The notes under the pieces were generated by a model. The model was not told the DNA's origin and searched no databases. It saw only the letters and a program-made list of their open reading frames with translations. 7,096 nt of DNA. Origin: Thermoflexales bacterium (GTDB taxonomy: Bacteria; Chloroflexota; Anaerolineae; S140-20). Shown piece after piece: positions 5,911 through 7,096 of the stretch (its first letter is position 1; the number at the start of each line of letters is the position of its first letter). A program made the position numbers and the translations under genes. The stretch spans positions 1-7,096 of the forward strand of contig WFUY01000186.1 of the NCBI GenBank assembly GCA_015484715.1, given 5' to 3'.

Positions 5911-6186
5911 CTAGCAAGCCCCTCCCGGTGCCGCAGGGAACTCCCCCTCCAGCACCGCCTTCCGACGCCAGCCCATAATCTGAGGCACCACGTAGGGCAA
6001 CAAGTCCAGAGACCGGGTCGAGGGCAGCAGCGGCACGCCCACCAGGTCGGCGCTCAGGCAGAGCACGAAGAGGCGGCCCATCTCGGCCCGCGTCTTCAGG
6101 TGCTGCTCGTTCAAGAGTTGCTCGAAGCCGGCCATCAGGTACAGCAGACGCCGTACCCGGTAGATCAGCCCCGCCGATCCGCTCAC
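5911..6186 (-). CDS. Unknown 91-residue protein downstream of the CsoR-type regulator
   Basis: I do not recognise this protein. The first half is helical and charged (IYRVRRLLYLMAGFEQLLNEQHLKTRAEMGRLF). The middle is hydrophobic (VLCLSADLVGVPLLP, about 41-55). The end carries LDLLPYVVPQI followed by a basic helix, GWRRKAVLEGEF. Cysteines are at 43 and at the very last residue. The hydrophobic part is too short and proline-broken for a confident membrane helix. The start is GTG at 6184-6186, preceded by a G-rich stretch. It begins 34 bases after the regulator stop on the same strand, so it is probably the third gene of that operon and may act in metal handling. Its opposite strand shows no better coding candidate. 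Confidence 0.6.
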   Translation of the reverse strand: MSGSAGLIYRVRRLLYLMAGFEQLLNEQHLKTRAEMGRLFVLCLSADLVGVPLLPSTRSLDLLPYVVPQIMGWRRKAVLEGEFPAAPGGAC

Positions 6187-6220
6187 CGGTACCCCCGCCC
6201 CTCGTCGCCCGCCGACCGCC

Positions 6221-6556
6221 CTACGTGCTCTTGAGCACGATGGCCAGGGCCTTCTTCAGGCCGGCCAGGGCATCTGCCCCTTCCTCGGTCGCCACGCACT
6301 CGGTCACGCAAGTCTCGATGTGCCCTTCCAGCAGCTTGGCCATCGCCTGGGTCATCGCCGCCCGGACCGCCGCCATCTGGATCAGCAGGCTATTGCAGTC
6401 CTGATGTTCCGCCAGCATCCGGCGGATGGAGCGGACGTGCCCCTCGATGCGGGCCAGCCGGACATCCAGGTTCTTCTCCACCTCCGGCGTCAGGTAGACC
6501 TTCGTCTCCGTCGCCGCCGGGGCGCGAACGATCAGCTTGGTCGTCACGTCGGACAT
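6221..6556 (-). CDS. CsoR/RcnR-family metal-sensing transcriptional repressor
   Basis: The 111-residue product belongs to the all-helical CsoR/RcnR (DUF156) repressors, which bind operator DNA as tetramers and release it on binding metal. After an unusual 30-residue N-terminal extension come LDVRLARIEGHVRSIRRML, CNSLLIQMAAVRAAM and GHIETCV. Cys54, His79 and Cys83 have the same spacing (25 and 4) as the Cu(I) ligands Cys36, His61 and Cys65 of CsoR. This favours the copper-type C-H-C site over the RcnR nickel site or the two-Cys CstR site. An extra Cys87 follows. AGGAGG at 6561-6566 fixes the ATG at 6554-6556; the frame extends further upstream, but that part lies in the preceding gene. It starts 13 bases after the HMA gene stop. 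Its operator would lie outside the window. Confidence 0.88.
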   Translation of the reverse strand: MSDVTTKLIVRAPAATETKVYLTPEVEKNLDVRLARIEGHVRSIRRMLAEHQDCNSLLIQMAAVRAAMTQAMAKLLEGHIETCVTECVATEEGADALAGLKKALAIVLKST

Positions 6557-6569
6557 CTTTCCTCCTCGC

Positions 6570-7096
6570 TCACTGCTCTGTGTAGGGCCGGTCTTCGACC
6601 ACCCGGCTCGGATAGTAGGGCGAGAGGGCATCGGCCAGATCCTGGGGCGCGATCCGGGCCGGGTCGTAGACCGCCCATCCCTGCTGTCGCCGCAAGTCGG
6701 CCCCGGCCTCGACGACGCCCGGCTGCTGCAGGAGGATGCTGCGCACGGCAGCCACGCAGCCGCTTCAGGTCATCCCGCTGACGGCCAGGGTCACCCGCCG
6801 CAGTCCTGCCTCCGGCGTAGGCGTTGCCGGCGCCGGCCCTTCCTGCGACAGCGGCAGGGCCTCCTGCGCCGGGGCGGAGCGGCTCGGCGCGGCATCGTCG
6901 GGAAGCTGGGATGGCGAGGCCGGCGCAGGAGCCGCCGGACGCTCCGACCGTACTTCCCGGATCCCCGACGTAGCCCCCAGGACGTTGTAGACGGCCACGG
7001 GAAAGACGTAGGTCAGCAGACCATAGGTCGCCACAAAGGTGATCAGCGTCACCGTGGGGAAGCGCCACAGGTTGCGCCGGTGCTGCTCCCGGTCAC
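6570..7096 (-). CDS. Membrane-anchored HMA-domain protein with in-frame TGA (candidate Sec); 5' end outside window
   Basis: The visible part is 174 codons plus stop and remains open at the window edge. It has a basic tail (DREQHRRNLWRFP), one hydrophobic helix at about 14-39, a Pro/Ala/Ser-rich linker (about 49-98) and a C-terminal heavy-metal-associated fold (about 99-165). The HMA metal site, normally GMT-C-x-x-C, reads GMT-[TGA]-S-G-C with the TGA at 6765-6767. Both halves are in one frame: strand one (RRVTLAVSGMT) before, helix one (SGCVAAVRSILLQQPGV), strand two and helix two after. TGA stands where the first ligand cysteine belongs, so selenocysteine insertion is the favoured reading; a nonsense mutation or sequencing error is the alternative. 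The basic tail suggests the HMA domain faces outward. A csoR-type gene follows 13 bases later. The ligand metal is unknown, with copper or mercury plausible. Confidence 0.7.
6720..6762 (-). promoter_or_regulatory. Candidate bacterial SECIS hairpin after the in-frame TGA
   Basis: Read on the - strand and counting from the base after TGA, CGGCTGC (3-9; 6762-6756) pairs with GCAGCCG (39-45; 6726-6720), a perfect 7-bp lower stem. Inside it, GCTGC (13-17; 6752-6748) pairs with GCAGC (23-27; 6742-6738), a 5-bp upper stem with apical loop CGTGC (6747-6743). The loop begins 17 bases after the TGA and has G as its second base. Both features fall within the general bacterial SECIS pattern. A competing 6-bp stem (5-10 with 22-27) exists. 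GC-rich coding DNA folds easily, so this supports the Sec call but does not prove it. Confidence 0.5.

Noticed and set aside
6570..6755. A separate short HMA gene starting at GTG 6753-6755, downstream of the TGA
   Set aside because: It would lack the first strand and the whole metal-binding loop. The upstream frame supplies exactly those parts in register, so one interrupted or recoded gene explains the data better.
6765..6767. TGA read as Trp or Gly under an alternative genetic code
   Set aside because: The peroxiredoxin, the antitoxin-like gene, the TumE-like gene, the desulfurase, mnmA and the 86-residue gene all end in TGA at sensible places, and neither Trp nor Gly fits a metal-ligand position.
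6570..7096. Start of a copper P-type ATPase
   Set aside because: The frame ends 65 codons after the TGA with no ATPase motifs, and the csoR-type gene begins 13 bases later. The HMA domain is at the C-terminus of this protein.
1..7096. CRISPR arrays, tRNA or rRNA genes, insertion-sequence ends
   Set aside because: No spaced direct repeats, no tRNA-like cloverleaf sequence, no transposase motifs and no terminal inverted repeats were seen on either strand.

Overview
The window is GC-rich bacterial DNA, densely packed with genes. The left two thirds is read from the + strand. From about 5.9 kb to the right edge, genes read from the - strand, so the two blocks converge near 5.8-5.9 kb. The mix of GC-rich genes, small membrane proteins, a YtxH-type glycine-zipper/coiled-coil protein and a TumE-family toxin-like gene resembles a Chloroflexota genome. 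That assignment is inference from gene flavour, not from a marker gene. TGA is an ordinary stop for at least six genes here, so the standard code applies.

Layout. (1) 55-1439: endonuclease IV and a BCP-type peroxiredoxin, an oxidative-damage pair. (2) 1454-2207: a region of visibly lower GC with its own near-consensus promoter, carrying a two-gene cassette that looks like a TumE-type toxin-antitoxin module. It may be preceded by a 13-codon leader ORF whose stop overlaps the next start. (3) 2207-4503: a class I cysteine desulfurase followed at once by MnmA, the sulfur donor and thiolase for 2-thiouridine at tRNA position 34. The desulfurase start overlaps the toxin-gene stop. (4) 4518-5802: three small envelope-type proteins: a three-helix membrane protein, a two-helix membrane protein that appears to be transcribed as a leaderless mRNA from a TATAAT promoter, and a YtxH-like protein with 11-residue repeats. 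(5) 5839-5900: a hairpin between the convergent blocks. (6) 7096 down to 5911, - strand: a membrane-anchored heavy-metal-associated (HMA) domain protein cut by the window edge, then a CsoR-type metal-sensing repressor, then a 91-residue protein I do not recognise.

The most striking signal is in the HMA gene. The first cysteine codon of its GMT-C-x-x-C metal-binding motif is an in-frame TGA, giving GMT-[TGA]-S-G-C. The reading frame stays open and recognisably HMA-like on both sides. The bases just downstream of the TGA can fold into a two-part hairpin whose apical loop begins 17 nt after the TGA and has G at its second position, as expected for a bacterial SECIS element. The best reading is a selenocysteine-containing metal-binding protein in an operon with its own metal-responsive repressor. 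The main alternative is a single nonsense mutation or sequencing error.
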